Source of the DNA: CAYVQE01 sp964454005
Lineage (GTDB): Bacteria > Myxococcota > B64-G9
Direction of reading: 5' to 3'
DNA: 64,000 bases
Assembly: GCA_964454005.1 (NCBI GenBank)
Contig: CAYVQE010000009.1
Location: forward strand, 1 to 64,000
Shown here: piece by piece, positions 24,657 to 32,928 of the stretch
Layout: the number at the start of each line of letters is the position of its first letter
Position numbering within the stretch: position 1 is the first letter of the stretch
The notes under the pieces: generated by a model
The model's database searches: none
What the model was told of the DNA's origin: nothing
What the model saw: only the letters and a program-made list of their open reading frames with translations
Translations under genes and position numbers: made by a program

Positions 24657-25315
24657 GGCCGATGCGGCCGGCGCGCGGGGTTTGTCTGCCCTTGTTGCTG
24701 CTGGGGCTCGGCGGCCTGTTCGGGGCCGCCGGGGCCGAGGCGGCCGAGCGCTCCCAGCGCGGCCACGACGGCCAGGTCGGCATGAGTCTGGGCCACTTGC
24801 AGAGCTTCGAACTCAACCCGCAGGCCTTCCAGCCCATGCTCGAGTTCCGCGCCGGCTATCAGGCCAGCGCGTCGTTCCTGGGCCGGATCGACGTCGGTCT
24901 GGCCTTTTCGCAGATCAACGAGTCGGCCCAGGAATCGTTCGAGGGGGCCTGGTGGCTGGGCTCCCACCTGGCCATCACGCTGGCCTGGACCCCGCGGCTG
25001 AGCCGCTCGCTGTACTTGACGCTGGGCGGCTCCACCGGCGTCTGGTTGAGCTCGCTGTTCGGCGACGACCTGACCGGGCTGCAGCAGGGCCAGAGCGCCG
25101 GCTCGCTGAAGAGCTACCTGGAGGCGGCCGACTTCTCCCTGAGCGCCCTGGCCGGGCTGGAGTGGTGTGTGGACAGCGAGTGGGCGCTGACGTTCGAGCT
25201 GCGCTACATCTGGGCCAACGGCACGCTGGGGCCGCTGGATGGCCAGCTGGCCGGGCTCGGCGCCCACATCGGCTTCGTCTACCGCCTGGCCGCAGTGGAT
25301 GTCGACTCGCCCTGA
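24653..25315 (+). CDS. Outer-membrane beta-barrel-like protein
   Basis: A 220-aa exported protein. Residues 1-31 form a signal peptide ending AGAEAAER. The mature part alternates amphipathic strands with turns (PMLEFRAGYQAS, LGRIDVGLAF, HLAITLAWTPRLS, LYLTLGGSTGVWL, ALTFELRYIWANG, GAHIGFVYRLA), as in small outer-membrane barrels of 8-10 strands. No enzymatic motif is seen. The start overlaps the protease stop (ATGA), so the pair is coupled and both products are envelope proteins. A structural model would settle the strand count. Confidence 0.65.
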   Translation: MRPMRPARGVCLPLLLLGLGGLFGAAGAEAAERSQRGHDGQVGMSLGHLQSFELNPQAFQPMLEFRAGYQASASFLGRIDVGLAFSQINESAQESFEGAWWLGSHLAITLAWTPRLSRSLYLTLGGSTGVWLSSLFGDDLTGLQQGQSAGSLKSYLEAADFSLSALAGLEWCVDSEWALTFELRYIWANGTLGPLDGQLAGLGAHIGFVYRLAAVDVDSP

Positions 25316-25330
25316 GGTGCCGGGCCGCCC

Positions 25331-26800
25331 ATGACCGCGCCATCGCCCAAGCCGAAGTCGGGCCACCCGCGGCGGCGCTGGTGGCTGGCGCTGCGGCTGA
25401 GCGCCGGCCTGGCGCTGCTGCTGGTCGCCGGGTTCGCGGTCGGCCTGCGCGGCCAGCGGCTCGCCCCGCAGCGGACACCCCGGCTGTTGGCGGAGCCGGA
25501 GCTGATGGCCGATCGGCAGTCCGCCTTCCGGCTGGTGGCCCGTACTTCCCGGCAGACGGCCCCGCACGCCGTGGAGCTGACGATCGAGCGCGAGCGCCGG
25601 CGGGCGGTGATCGCCCGCCGCGAGGGGCGGCAGCGAAGCCTGTCGCTGCAAGGACGGTTGCCGGATTGGTCCCCGGGGCCGGCCCGCCTGCGGGCGCGGG
25701 TCGAGACCGCGGCCGGCATCGCCCGGCTGGAGGCGGCGGTGCAGCTGACCGCCGCGCCGGACGCCCCGCGGGCGGCCAAGGCGCGGCGGCTGCGGCTGCT
25801 GCCGCCGTCGGCCGCCTGGCGCGCCCCGCCCGCCTGGCGGGTGACGGCCGACCGGCCCGGCGCCCCGGCGGCGGTGCGCCTGCTGGTGCTGCCGCTGGGC
25901 GGGTGGTTGACGCCCAGCGGGGCCAGCCGGGTGCTGATCCGGGTGGCCGACGCCAGCGGCCGGCCGCTGGCGGCCGGATTGCGGGTCGCCGGCCGACCGG
26001 CCGGACGCACCGGGCAGGACGGCTGCGCCGTGGTGCAGTTGGGGCCGCGGGCGGCGGCGGAGCCGGTCGCGTTGCGGCTGCGCACCGCAGCGGCCAGCGT
26101 CAGCGGGCCGCTGGCGCTGCGCGCCGACCGCTCCCCGGTAAATCTGGAGGCCCGGCCGCTGTTGGCGGCCGCGGGCGGCACGGTGGAGCTGCAGCTGCAC
26201 AACGGCCCGGCCGCGGACTGGGTGCACTGGGACGCCTGGTGGCAGGGCGGCTGGTGTGCCGCCGGTCAGGTGAAGCTCGAGCGGGGGCGGGCCTCGGTGG
26301 TGGTGCGGGTGCCGGAGGGCATCGCCGGGCCGCTGCTGTTTCGGGCCGGCCTCGATCCGCAGGCCCGCGAGCCGCTGGCCATGCGGCGGGCGGCGGTCTA
26401 CGTGGCCGCTGCCGAGCCGCCTTCGGTCTCGGCCGCCCTGATGGGCATGACCCGGCTCAGCGCCGATGGCGCCTTCTGGGCCGAGGCGCGGGGGCTGTTG
26501 CGCAGCGGACGCTCCGGCCTGGTCGGGTTGCTGAGCCGGGTGGCCGAGCCGGCCCGACCCCTGCCGCGGTTGGCGGTCACCCGGACCGCTGCGACCGGTG
26601 GCGAGGCGCCGGGCTCGGGTTCGGCCTACGGCCGTTTCGCGCTGTGGTTGACCGGTTCGAGTTCGGCCCTGCTGTGGCTGGTGTGGGCCTGGTTGCTGTG
26701 GGGCGCGGCCGGTCGCCGTTGGCCGCGGGTGGCGGTGCTGGCCGTTTTGGCCGGCGCGCTGGCGGCGGCCTGGATCGGGCTGTGGCTCAGGGTGGGCTGA
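25331..26800 (+). CDS. Membrane-anchored protein with Ig-like beta domains, unknown function
   Basis: A 489-aa protein I do not recognise. It has an N-terminal membrane helix (about residues 18-40), a large beta-rich extracytoplasmic portion with repeated strand patterns (PHAVELTIERERRRAV, VRLLVLPLGGWLTP, GTVELQLHNGPA), and two C-terminal hydrophobic helices near residues 425-485. The middle strands around GASRVLIRVADASGRPLAAG and TGQDGCAVVQLGP resemble macroglobulin/Ig-like segments, as in proteins that stretch across the periplasm. Fifteen bases separate it from the beta-barrel gene, so protease, barrel and this protein probably form one operon. The end overlaps the convergent lipoprotein gene by 14 bases. 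Confidence 0.55.
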   Translation: MTAPSPKPKSGHPRRRWWLALRLSAGLALLLVAGFAVGLRGQRLAPQRTPRLLAEPELMADRQSAFRLVARTSRQTAPHAVELTIERERRRAVIARREGRQRSLSLQGRLPDWSPGPARLRARVETAAGIARLEAAVQLTAAPDAPRAAKARRLRLLPPSAAWRAPPAWRVTADRPGAPAAVRLLVLPLGGWLTPSGASRVLIRVADASGRPLAAGLRVAGRPAGRTGQDGCAVVQLGPRAAAEPVALRLRTAAASVSGPLALRADRSPVNLEARPLLAAAGGTVELQLHNGPAADWVHWDAWWQGGWCAAGQVKLERGRASVVVRVPEGIAGPLLFRAGLDPQAREPLAMRRAAVYVAAAEPPSVSAALMGMTRLSADGAFWAEARGLLRSGRSGLVGLLSRVAEPARPLPRLAVTRTAATGGEAPGSGSAYGRFALWLTGSSSALLWLVWAWLLWGAAGRRWPRVAVLAVLAGALAAAWIGLWLRVG

Positions 26801-27233
26801 ACAGGCAGACGCGCGGCCTGTCTTCGCCGCCGGCCGGATCGAGCAAGGCGCAGCGCATGGCGTCAGCGCATCGCTCACCGCACTCTTCCGCGGTCGGATC
26901 GCAATCCGGCTCGGGCCCGCAGGCGATGACCTCACGGCAATCGAGCACGTCGTCGCAGGCGCGCCGGCAGGTGCCACCCGCCGCGGGCGCTTCCCCGTCT
27001 TCGGCGATGCACAGCGAACCGGCCGGACAGCTCTCGGGCAGCTCGGCATCGCAACCGCGCAGCGTGCAGCTGCCGCCGGGAATGGTGTGGTCGCAGGCCA
27101 GCGCCCGGCCGTCGGTCGTGCCGCAGTGGGCGTCGGTCTGGCAGGGCGCACCGATGCGGCTGGGTACATCGCCGCAACCGGCGGGCGCAGCGGCCAGCCA
27201 CAATAGCCAGAGGGCCTTTGGAATCCGGTGCAT
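26787..27233 (-). CDS. Cys-rich lipoprotein, unknown function
   Basis: A 148-aa predicted lipoprotein. The signal peptide (LWLLWLAAAPAGC) gives a lipobox cysteine near residue 20. The mature chain has many cysteines in short disulfide-type repeats (PCQTDAHCG, GSCTLRGCDAEL, CPAGSLCIAEDGE, CRRACDDVLDCREVIACG, CDPTAEECGERCADAMRC). Start ATG 27233 was chosen because it opens a normal signal peptide; the much longer upstream open frame is antisense to the FG-GAP gene. It is convergent with and overlaps the end of the preceding membrane protein gene. Confidence 0.7.
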   Translation of the reverse strand: MHRIPKALWLLWLAAAPAGCGDVPSRIGAPCQTDAHCGTTDGRALACDHTIPGGSCTLRGCDAELPESCPAGSLCIAEDGEAPAAGGTCRRACDDVLDCREVIACGPEPDCDPTAEECGERCADAMRCALLDPAGGEDRPRVCLFSPP

Positions 27234-27398
27234 GCGTACAAGATAGCCGGCGGCCCGGCAACGGTCAAGCCGGCCGGCGCCCGGGCGGCCGGCTTGTCGC
27301 TGGATCGGGCCGGCGGTAGACTGGAGTGGCAGAGTCGAATGGAGCCGGAGCGGCAGATGGCGATGCGGCCGCCGCGGACGGCGGCGAAGGGAGCGGAC

Positions 27399-29897
27399 AT
27401 GCGCACGGCGATGCTGCGGGCGGGCGCGACCTTGATCGTGGCTCTGGGGTTGGGCTGGGCGGCGTGTAGCGACAGCAGCGGTCCGGGCGACGGGGGGCCG
27501 GGCGACGGCGGGGGCGACGGCGGCGACGGGGTCATCGAGTGCGACAGCGATGCGGATTGCCCCGGTGACATGCAGTGTGCGGCCGGCCGTTGCGTCGAGT
27601 GCCGGTCGGACATCGATTGCCCCCAGGGCCAGGAATGCCTGCGCGGCGAGTGCGTGGAAGGCTGTGCGGAGCAGGAGCGCTGCGAGCGCGGCGGAGACTG
27701 CTGTCCGGGCGACTGGGAATGCGTCGGCACCACCTGCCGGCCGCCGTGTGCCGGCGAGCGCTGCGGGGTGTTCGACGAGCTGTGCTGCGCGCCCGACGAG
27801 GTCTGCGAGCTGGGCCGCTGCTTGACCGATTGCCAGGACCGGGCCCGCTGCGGAGAGCAGCTCGACGTCTGCTGCGCCGCCGGCGAGATGTGCTACGGCT
27901 TCAGCTGCGTGGAGCCGGCCGGCGCCTGCGCTCACCAGGGCGACTGCCCGGAGGGCTATATCTGCGAGCCGGACCTGGGGGTGTGCATCCCCGAGGCGGT
28001 GGTGGGCGATTGCCTGTACCACCCGCCGGTGGGCCAGTTCAACCCGACCATCGAGTGCCGCTGGACGCCGCCGGCCGGCGGGCCGACGCCGGAGCGCAAC
28101 GACGTGGTGATGGCGCCGGTGGTGGGCAACCTGAGCGACGACGACGGCGACGGGCGGACCAACACCTTCGACACGCCGGACGTGGTGTTCATCGCCTACG
28201 ACTTCGAGGGCGACGGCTGCTGCAATCGAGACGGCACGCTGCACATCGTATCGGGCCGCTGCGAGCCGGACGGCAGCATGCGCACGCTGTACTCCAACGC
28301 CGAGCTGGGCTTGGACAACTCGGGCGGGCTGGCGTTGGGGGATCTGGACGGCGACGGGGTGGCCGAGATCGTGGCCATGCTGAACAACGGCCGCAACCCG
28401 CAGGGCACGGTGGCGCTGAAGCGGGTGGCGGACGACGGGACGCAGTGGGCGGTGCTGTGGACCAACCCGGACGTGCCGGGCTGGGATGTGCACACGCGCG
28501 GCGCGACGCAGCCGTCGCTGGCGGATCTGGACGGCGACGGGCGGCCCGAGGTGGTGGTGGGCAACGCGGTGTTGGCGCCGGACGACGGGCGGCTGCTGTG
28601 GGACGGGGTGGTGACCAGCGGCGGAGCCGGGGGAGTGGGCAACAACGCGTTTTTGGGGCCGGTGTCGACGGTGGCCGACGTGGACCTGGACGGCGAGCCG
28701 GAGGTGCTGGCGGGCAACACGTGCTACAAGCCGAACGGCGAGGTGGAGTGGACGTATACGTATACGACGAGCAACTCGCCGTGCGGCGGGCAGCTGCCGT
28801 GCGACGGGTACACGGCGGTGGGCGACTTCGACGACGACGACGAGGGCGAGGTGGTGATCGTGCGCCGGGGCGAGGTGTTCGTGCTGGAGCACGACGGGCA
28901 GCTGAAGCAGCGGGTGGCGATCCCGACCGACGACTGCGCCAACAACGAGAGCGGGCCGCCGACGGTGGCGGACTTCGATGGCGACGGGCGGCCGGAGATC
29001 GGCACGGCGGCGGCGGATTTCTACGTGGTGGTGGATCTGGACTGTCTGGCCGAGCCGCTGCCGGATGGCTGCCTGGAGCCCGGGGTGTTGTGGGCGGTGG
29101 CGAACAACGACTGCTCGTCGCGGGTGACGGCGTCGAGCGTGTTCGACTTCGACGGCGACGGGCGGGCGGAGGTGGTGTACGCGGACGAGACGAACTTCCG
29201 GATCTTCGACGGCACGACGGGGCAGGTGCTGTTCGACGACGCCAGCCACGGCAGCCACACGCGGTTGGAGATGGCGGTGATCGCGGACGTGGACAACGAC
29301 GGCAACGCTGAGGTGGTGATCGCGGAGAACGCGTCGCGCGACGGCACGCCGGGGGTGGAGATCTGGGGCGACGCGGACGACAACTGGGTGTACACGCGGC
29401 GGATCTGGAACCAGCACAGCTACCACGTCAGCAACGTCAGCGAGACGGGGCAGGTGCCGGCGTACGAGGAGCCGAACTGGCTGGATGACTACCTGAACAA
29501 CTTCCGCCAGAACGTCCAGGGCGAGGGCCTGTTCTACGCCCCCGACCTGGTCATCGTCCACTTGAACGTGGTCTGCGAACTCGATCAGCGGATCTATATC
29601 GTGTTCGATCTGATGAACCAGGGAAGCCGGATGGTCTCGGCCGGCACCCCGGTGGCCATCTACGCCGACGGTGCGGCCATCGAGACGGTGGAGACCACCA
29701 GCGCCCTGCTGCCCGGCCAGCTGGAGCATTTCGAGCGGGTCTGGGAGCTGCCCGCGGACCTGCGCGATCGGCCCTTCGAACTCGAGGTGGTGGCCGACGA
29801 TCGGGGCGACGGCCGGGGCGAGCACAACGAGTGCGAGGACGGCGGCGAGGACAACAACACCGCTTCCCGCCAGATGCAGTGCGGTGGGGTGGATTGA
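27399..29897 (+). CDS. FG-GAP/VCBS-repeat surface lipoprotein with Cys-rich N-terminus
   Basis: An 832-aa exported lipoprotein (lipobox near GWAACS, about residue 24). Residues 30-210 hold a Gly/Asp linker and then many Cys-rich repeats (CDSDADCPGDMQC, CRSDIDCPQGQEC, CCPGDWEC). From about residue 245 to 690 there are FG-GAP/VCBS-like repeats with calcium-type loops (DLDGDGVAEIV, DLDGDGRPEVVV, DVDLDGEPEVLA, DFDGDGRPEIG, DVDNDGNAEVVI), which usually fold as a beta-propeller and mediate adhesion or ligand binding. A C-terminal beta domain (from about residue 715) resembles a CARDB/Ig-type module. Start ATG 27399 follows GGGAGC. Codon usage changes sharply within the gene (see findings). Confidence 0.8.
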   Translation: MRTAMLRAGATLIVALGLGWAACSDSSGPGDGGPGDGGGDGGDGVIECDSDADCPGDMQCAAGRCVECRSDIDCPQGQECLRGECVEGCAEQERCERGGDCCPGDWECVGTTCRPPCAGERCGVFDELCCAPDEVCELGRCLTDCQDRARCGEQLDVCCAAGEMCYGFSCVEPAGACAHQGDCPEGYICEPDLGVCIPEAVVGDCLYHPPVGQFNPTIECRWTPPAGGPTPERNDVVMAPVVGNLSDDDGDGRTNTFDTPDVVFIAYDFEGDGCCNRDGTLHIVSGRCEPDGSMRTLYSNAELGLDNSGGLALGDLDGDGVAEIVAMLNNGRNPQGTVALKRVADDGTQWAVLWTNPDVPGWDVHTRGATQPSLADLDGDGRPEVVVGNAVLAPDDGRLLWDGVVTSGGAGGVGNNAFLGPVSTVADVDLDGEPEVLAGNTCYKPNGEVEWTYTYTTSNSPCGGQLPCDGYTAVGDFDDDDEGEVVIVRRGEVFVLEHDGQLKQRVAIPTDDCANNESGPPTVADFDGDGRPEIGTAAADFYVVVDLDCLAEPLPDGCLEPGVLWAVANNDCSSRVTASSVFDFDGDGRAEVVYADETNFRIFDGTTGQVLFDDASHGSHTRLEMAVIADVDNDGNAEVVIAENASRDGTPGVEIWGDADDNWVYTRRIWNQHSYHVSNVSETGQVPAYEEPNWLDDYLNNFRQNVQGEGLFYAPDLVIVHLNVVCELDQRIYIVFDLMNQGSRMVSAGTPVAIYADGAAIETVETTSALLPGQLEHFERVWELPADLRDRPFELEVVADDRGDGRGEHNECEDGGEDNNTASRQMQCGGVD

Positions 29898-29935
29898 TCG
29901 GGCCCGCGTTCTGCCGCCCGCTGGGCGGGGGCGGC

Positions 29936-30208
29936 GAAATCAATGGGTCGGAAGCGCCCGGGCCGGCGGTTTGCGCCGGAGACGCGGATTGCCCGGAGGG
30001 CTACAGCTGCGACCGGGGTCTTTGCCAACAGCGCTGCAGCAGCAGCGCGGATTGCGCCGACGATGAACGCTGCCTGGATGGCGTTTGTTTGACCGGGTGC
30101 AGCGATGACGCGCTGCGACCCACCGGGTTGATGGCCCGATGTCGTTCCACCTCGATCGCTGATCTCCATGTCGCCCCGTCGGTCCGCTGGCCGCCCGCCA
30201 CGATTTGA
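29936..30208 (+). pseudogene. Orphan Cys-rich repeat fragment
   Basis: This is the only recognisable content of the 380 bases between the FG-GAP gene and the operon at 30279. In one frame the bases encode GPAVCAGDADCPEGYSC and QQRCSSSADCADDERC followed by CLTGCSDD, the same Cys-rich repeat type as in nearby lipoproteins. There is no plausible start codon, ribosome-binding site or signal peptide; the open frame only opens inside the preceding gene. It is most simply a remnant of a duplicated or truncated Cys-rich gene. The boundaries are approximate. Confidence 0.4.
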
Positions 30209-30278
30209 CCCCGGGATGGCGGGGGCATAGACTCGGCGCTGGGGTCGATTTCGGGGTCGCGATGGGAGACCCGAGCGG

Positions 30279-32018
30279 TTGGACAGCGAGCTGCTGCAGA
30301 TCATCCGTCGCTCCCGGCGGCGGGTGCTGGTGGGTCGGCTGGCCGGCTGGCTGGCCGACGCAGTCGTCCTGAGCCTGTTGACCACGATGGCCTTCGGCAC
30401 CTGGGCTGCCGCAGTCGGGCTGGGCGGCGGGGCCTGGATCGGCTACTGGATCGGGCTCGGGTCGGTGCTGGGCGGGTTGCTGTTCGCCCAGCTGCTGCGC
30501 GGCACGTCGCTGGAAGCGATTGCGGTGCGGCTCGATCGCGAGCTGGGCTTTCGCGATCGGGTCTCGAGCGCGCTGGCCTTTTCGCGCCACCCGGAGCCCT
30601 CCGGTTTCATGCGGGCCCACGCGGCCGAGACCGCCCGCTTTCTACAGGCCAATGCCAGGCGGGTGGTGGCCGTGCCCTGGCCTGGCCGCGGCCGGGCCTT
30701 CGCCCTGTTCGTGCTGGTGGCATTGGCCTCGCTGCTGCCCCACGCCGACCGCTCCCGGATCGAGAGGCGCGATCGGCAGGTGCGCGTCGAGCAGCGGCGG
30801 CACGCCGGACAGGCGTTGATCCGCGAGATGGGCGAGCTGCGGCGCGAGGCCGAGATGGCCGGGCTGACCCGCCTGAGCGATGTCATCGCCGACGCCGAAC
30901 GGGCGGTGGCCGCCGACGTGGAACTGCTGACCCCCGAGGATCTGGAGCCACCGCCCCAGCCCGAGCGCAAGTCCGGCTCGGACAAGCCGGTGGGCAAGAC
31001 CGGCGCCGCCGATGACGCCGAAGCCCGCCGCCGCGATCCGGCAGCGGTGACCGGCGGCGCCGCCGGCGAGGGCCCCCGGTTGAGCAACGTGGCCAGCTAT
31101 CAGCCGGTGGGCAAGTTCGACTCCTACCCGGCCCAGGCGTACACCGAGGTGTTCGCCGAGCTGGACGAGGCCATCATCGGCGACCAGACGCTGACCGCGA
31201 CCGAGCTGCAACAGCTGGCCGATCACGTGGACGACACGTCCGGCCACATCAGCAACTTCGGCTATTTTCTCGACGGCGACGCGACCGGGATGCCCGACAG
31301 CGGCCACGGCCCGCAGCAGGGCAGCTTGCCGCCGGAGGAGCAGCTCGACAACCCCTTCGAGTCGCAGCTGGCCCCGTTGCAGTACAAAGCCTTTTCCGAG
31401 TTTTTGAAACGCTATGCCGCCCACCTGGGCGAAAAGGCCATGGGCCAGGCTCACTTCGAGCGCAGCCAGTTGGAGGGGCCGAGTTCCGGCGAGGTGGTCG
31501 ACGTGTCGGCACCGCCGCCCGAGGACGCCGAGTTCGCAGTGCACGGCGTGGACGACGCCCCCAGCGGCGCACCGCTGACCGGAACGCCCGAGCAGATGGC
31601 CCAGGTGGCCGCTCAGGCCCAGGCCCAGGGCGAGGTCAGCGGCCAGGACCCTTCGGCCAGCAGTGTCAAGGTGCGCGGCGGTGGCACCCAGCCGGGTGGC
31701 CAGGGCGCAGGGGTCGGCGGGGCCGGCAGCGGGCGGCAGGCTGCGCCCAAGGTGCTGCCGCGGGCCGCCGGCGGCGAGTACCTGCCCCTGGAGGGCAAGC
31801 TGAGCGACGGCGAATCGGTCATCCGCCTGATCGAGGCCAAGGGCGGCCGGCGGGGCACCGCCCGGGCCGTTGCCGGCGGCGAGGCCCTGAGCTACCGCGA
31901 TTTGTTCATCGAGTACGCCCGGGGGGCCGAGGCCGAGATCAACGGCGAGCAGATCCCGCTGCACATACGCGACTACATCCGCGAATACCTGCGCTCCATC
32001 CGTCCGGGGGCCGATTGA
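30279..32018 (+). CDS. Membrane protein heading the DUF58/vWA operon
   Basis: A 579-aa protein of unknown function. Two N-terminal hydrophobic helices (about residues 25-47 and 50-72) are followed by AIAVRLDRELGFRDRVSSAL, a third helix (about 142-156) and a long helical, Gln/Gly/Pro-rich soluble part. The opening resembles DUF4175-like membrane proteins often found beside DUF58 and von Willebrand A genes. The C-terminus contains a short ordered segment (SYRDLFIEYARGAEAEI to YIREYLRSI). A TTG start at 30279 is used, with GGGAGACCCGAGCGG before it. The next gene starts 3 bases after the stop, so translation is likely coupled. Confidence 0.6.
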   Translation: MDSELLQIIRRSRRRVLVGRLAGWLADAVVLSLLTTMAFGTWAAAVGLGGGAWIGYWIGLGSVLGGLLFAQLLRGTSLEAIAVRLDRELGFRDRVSSALAFSRHPEPSGFMRAHAAETARFLQANARRVVAVPWPGRGRAFALFVLVALASLLPHADRSRIERRDRQVRVEQRRHAGQALIREMGELRREAEMAGLTRLSDVIADAERAVAADVELLTPEDLEPPPQPERKSGSDKPVGKTGAADDAEARRRDPAAVTGGAAGEGPRLSNVASYQPVGKFDSYPAQAYTEVFAELDEAIIGDQTLTATELQQLADHVDDTSGHISNFGYFLDGDATGMPDSGHGPQQGSLPPEEQLDNPFESQLAPLQYKAFSEFLKRYAAHLGEKAMGQAHFERSQLEGPSSGEVVDVSAPPPEDAEFAVHGVDDAPSGAPLTGTPEQMAQVAAQAQAQGEVSGQDPSASSVKVRGGGTQPGGQGAGVGGAGSGRQAAPKVLPRAAGGEYLPLEGKLSDGESVIRLIEAKGGRRGTARAVAGGEALSYRDLFIEYARGAEAEINGEQIPLHIRDYIREYLRSIRPGAD

Positions 32019-32020
32019 GC

Positions 32021-32914
32021 ATGCCCGGTCCCGACCTGCGCGCGCCCTTCGACGCCGACTTCCTGGCCCGCTTGGAGCAGCTCCACCTGAGCGCCCGGCG
32101 CATCTTCTCGGGTCGCGCCAACGCCAAGCACATCTCGCGCAAGCTGGGCACCGGCACCGAGTTCGCCGACCACCGGGCCTATGCCCCGGGCGACGACCTG
32201 CGCCTGCTCGACTGGAACGTCTACGCCCGCACCGACCGGCTGGCCACCAAGCTGTTCCACCAGGAGGAAGACCGCAACCTGTTCTTCCTGGTCGACGTCA
32301 GCGCCTCGATGGCGGTCGAGCCGGCCAAGTTCGACTACGTCCGGCGGCTCGCCGCGGCGGTGGCCTACATCGGCCTGTACGACATGGATCGGGTCTACCT
32401 GATGGGCTTCGCCGGCGGCATCACCGCCGCCCGGCCGGTGCTGCGGGGCCGGCGGGCGGTGTTCGACGCCATGCATTTCTTGGCCGGCCTGCAGGCCGCC
32501 GGTCCCACCGACTTCCGCGCCACCAGCAGCGACTTCATCTCGCGCCACGGCGGTGCCGAGGGCCTGGTGTTGGTGTTCTCGGATTTCATGGATCCGGACG
32601 GGGTGGTACCGGCGATCGACCGGCTGTTCGCCCACGGGTTCGAAGTGCTGGCGTTGCAGGTGGTCACCCCGGCCGAACTCGATCCGCGGCTGTTGGGCGA
32701 GTGGCGTCTGGTCAACCCCGAGGGGGGCCGGCCCTACACCGTCCACCTGACCCGCCGCACGCTGACCCGGTACCGCCGCGCCATGCGCGAGCACGGTGAC
32801 CGGTTGCGCCGCCACCTGGCCGCCCGGCGCGGCGGCTACGTGCGGGCCACCACCGCCACCGCGCTCGAGGATATGGTCCTCAAGGAGCTGCGGGCGGGTC
32901 ATCTGCTGGCCTGA
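32021..32914 (+). CDS. DUF58 domain protein
   Basis: A 297-aa DUF58 protein, a family usually encoded with MoxR AAA+ ATPases and vWA proteins and thought to act in a chaperone-like assembly complex. The hallmark DLRLLDWNVYARTDRLATKL lies at about residues 59-80, followed by the vWA-like FFLVDVSASMAVEPAKFDYV, in which DVSAS is a MIDAS-type metal site. No membrane helix is seen, unlike many DUF58 proteins. No moxR gene is in the window, so the ATPase partner must be encoded elsewhere or be absent. ATG 32021 is preferred over a TTG two codons earlier that overlaps the upstream stop. Confidence 0.85.
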   Translation: MPGPDLRAPFDADFLARLEQLHLSARRIFSGRANAKHISRKLGTGTEFADHRAYAPGDDLRLLDWNVYARTDRLATKLFHQEEDRNLFFLVDVSASMAVEPAKFDYVRRLAAAVAYIGLYDMDRVYLMGFAGGITAARPVLRGRRAVFDAMHFLAGLQAAGPTDFRATSSDFISRHGGAEGLVLVFSDFMDPDGVVPAIDRLFAHGFEVLALQVVTPAELDPRLLGEWRLVNPEGGRPYTVHLTRRTLTRYRRAMREHGDRLRRHLAARRGGYVRATTATALEDMVLKELRAGHLLA

Positions 32915-32928
32915 GGGGAGCGGCGGCT

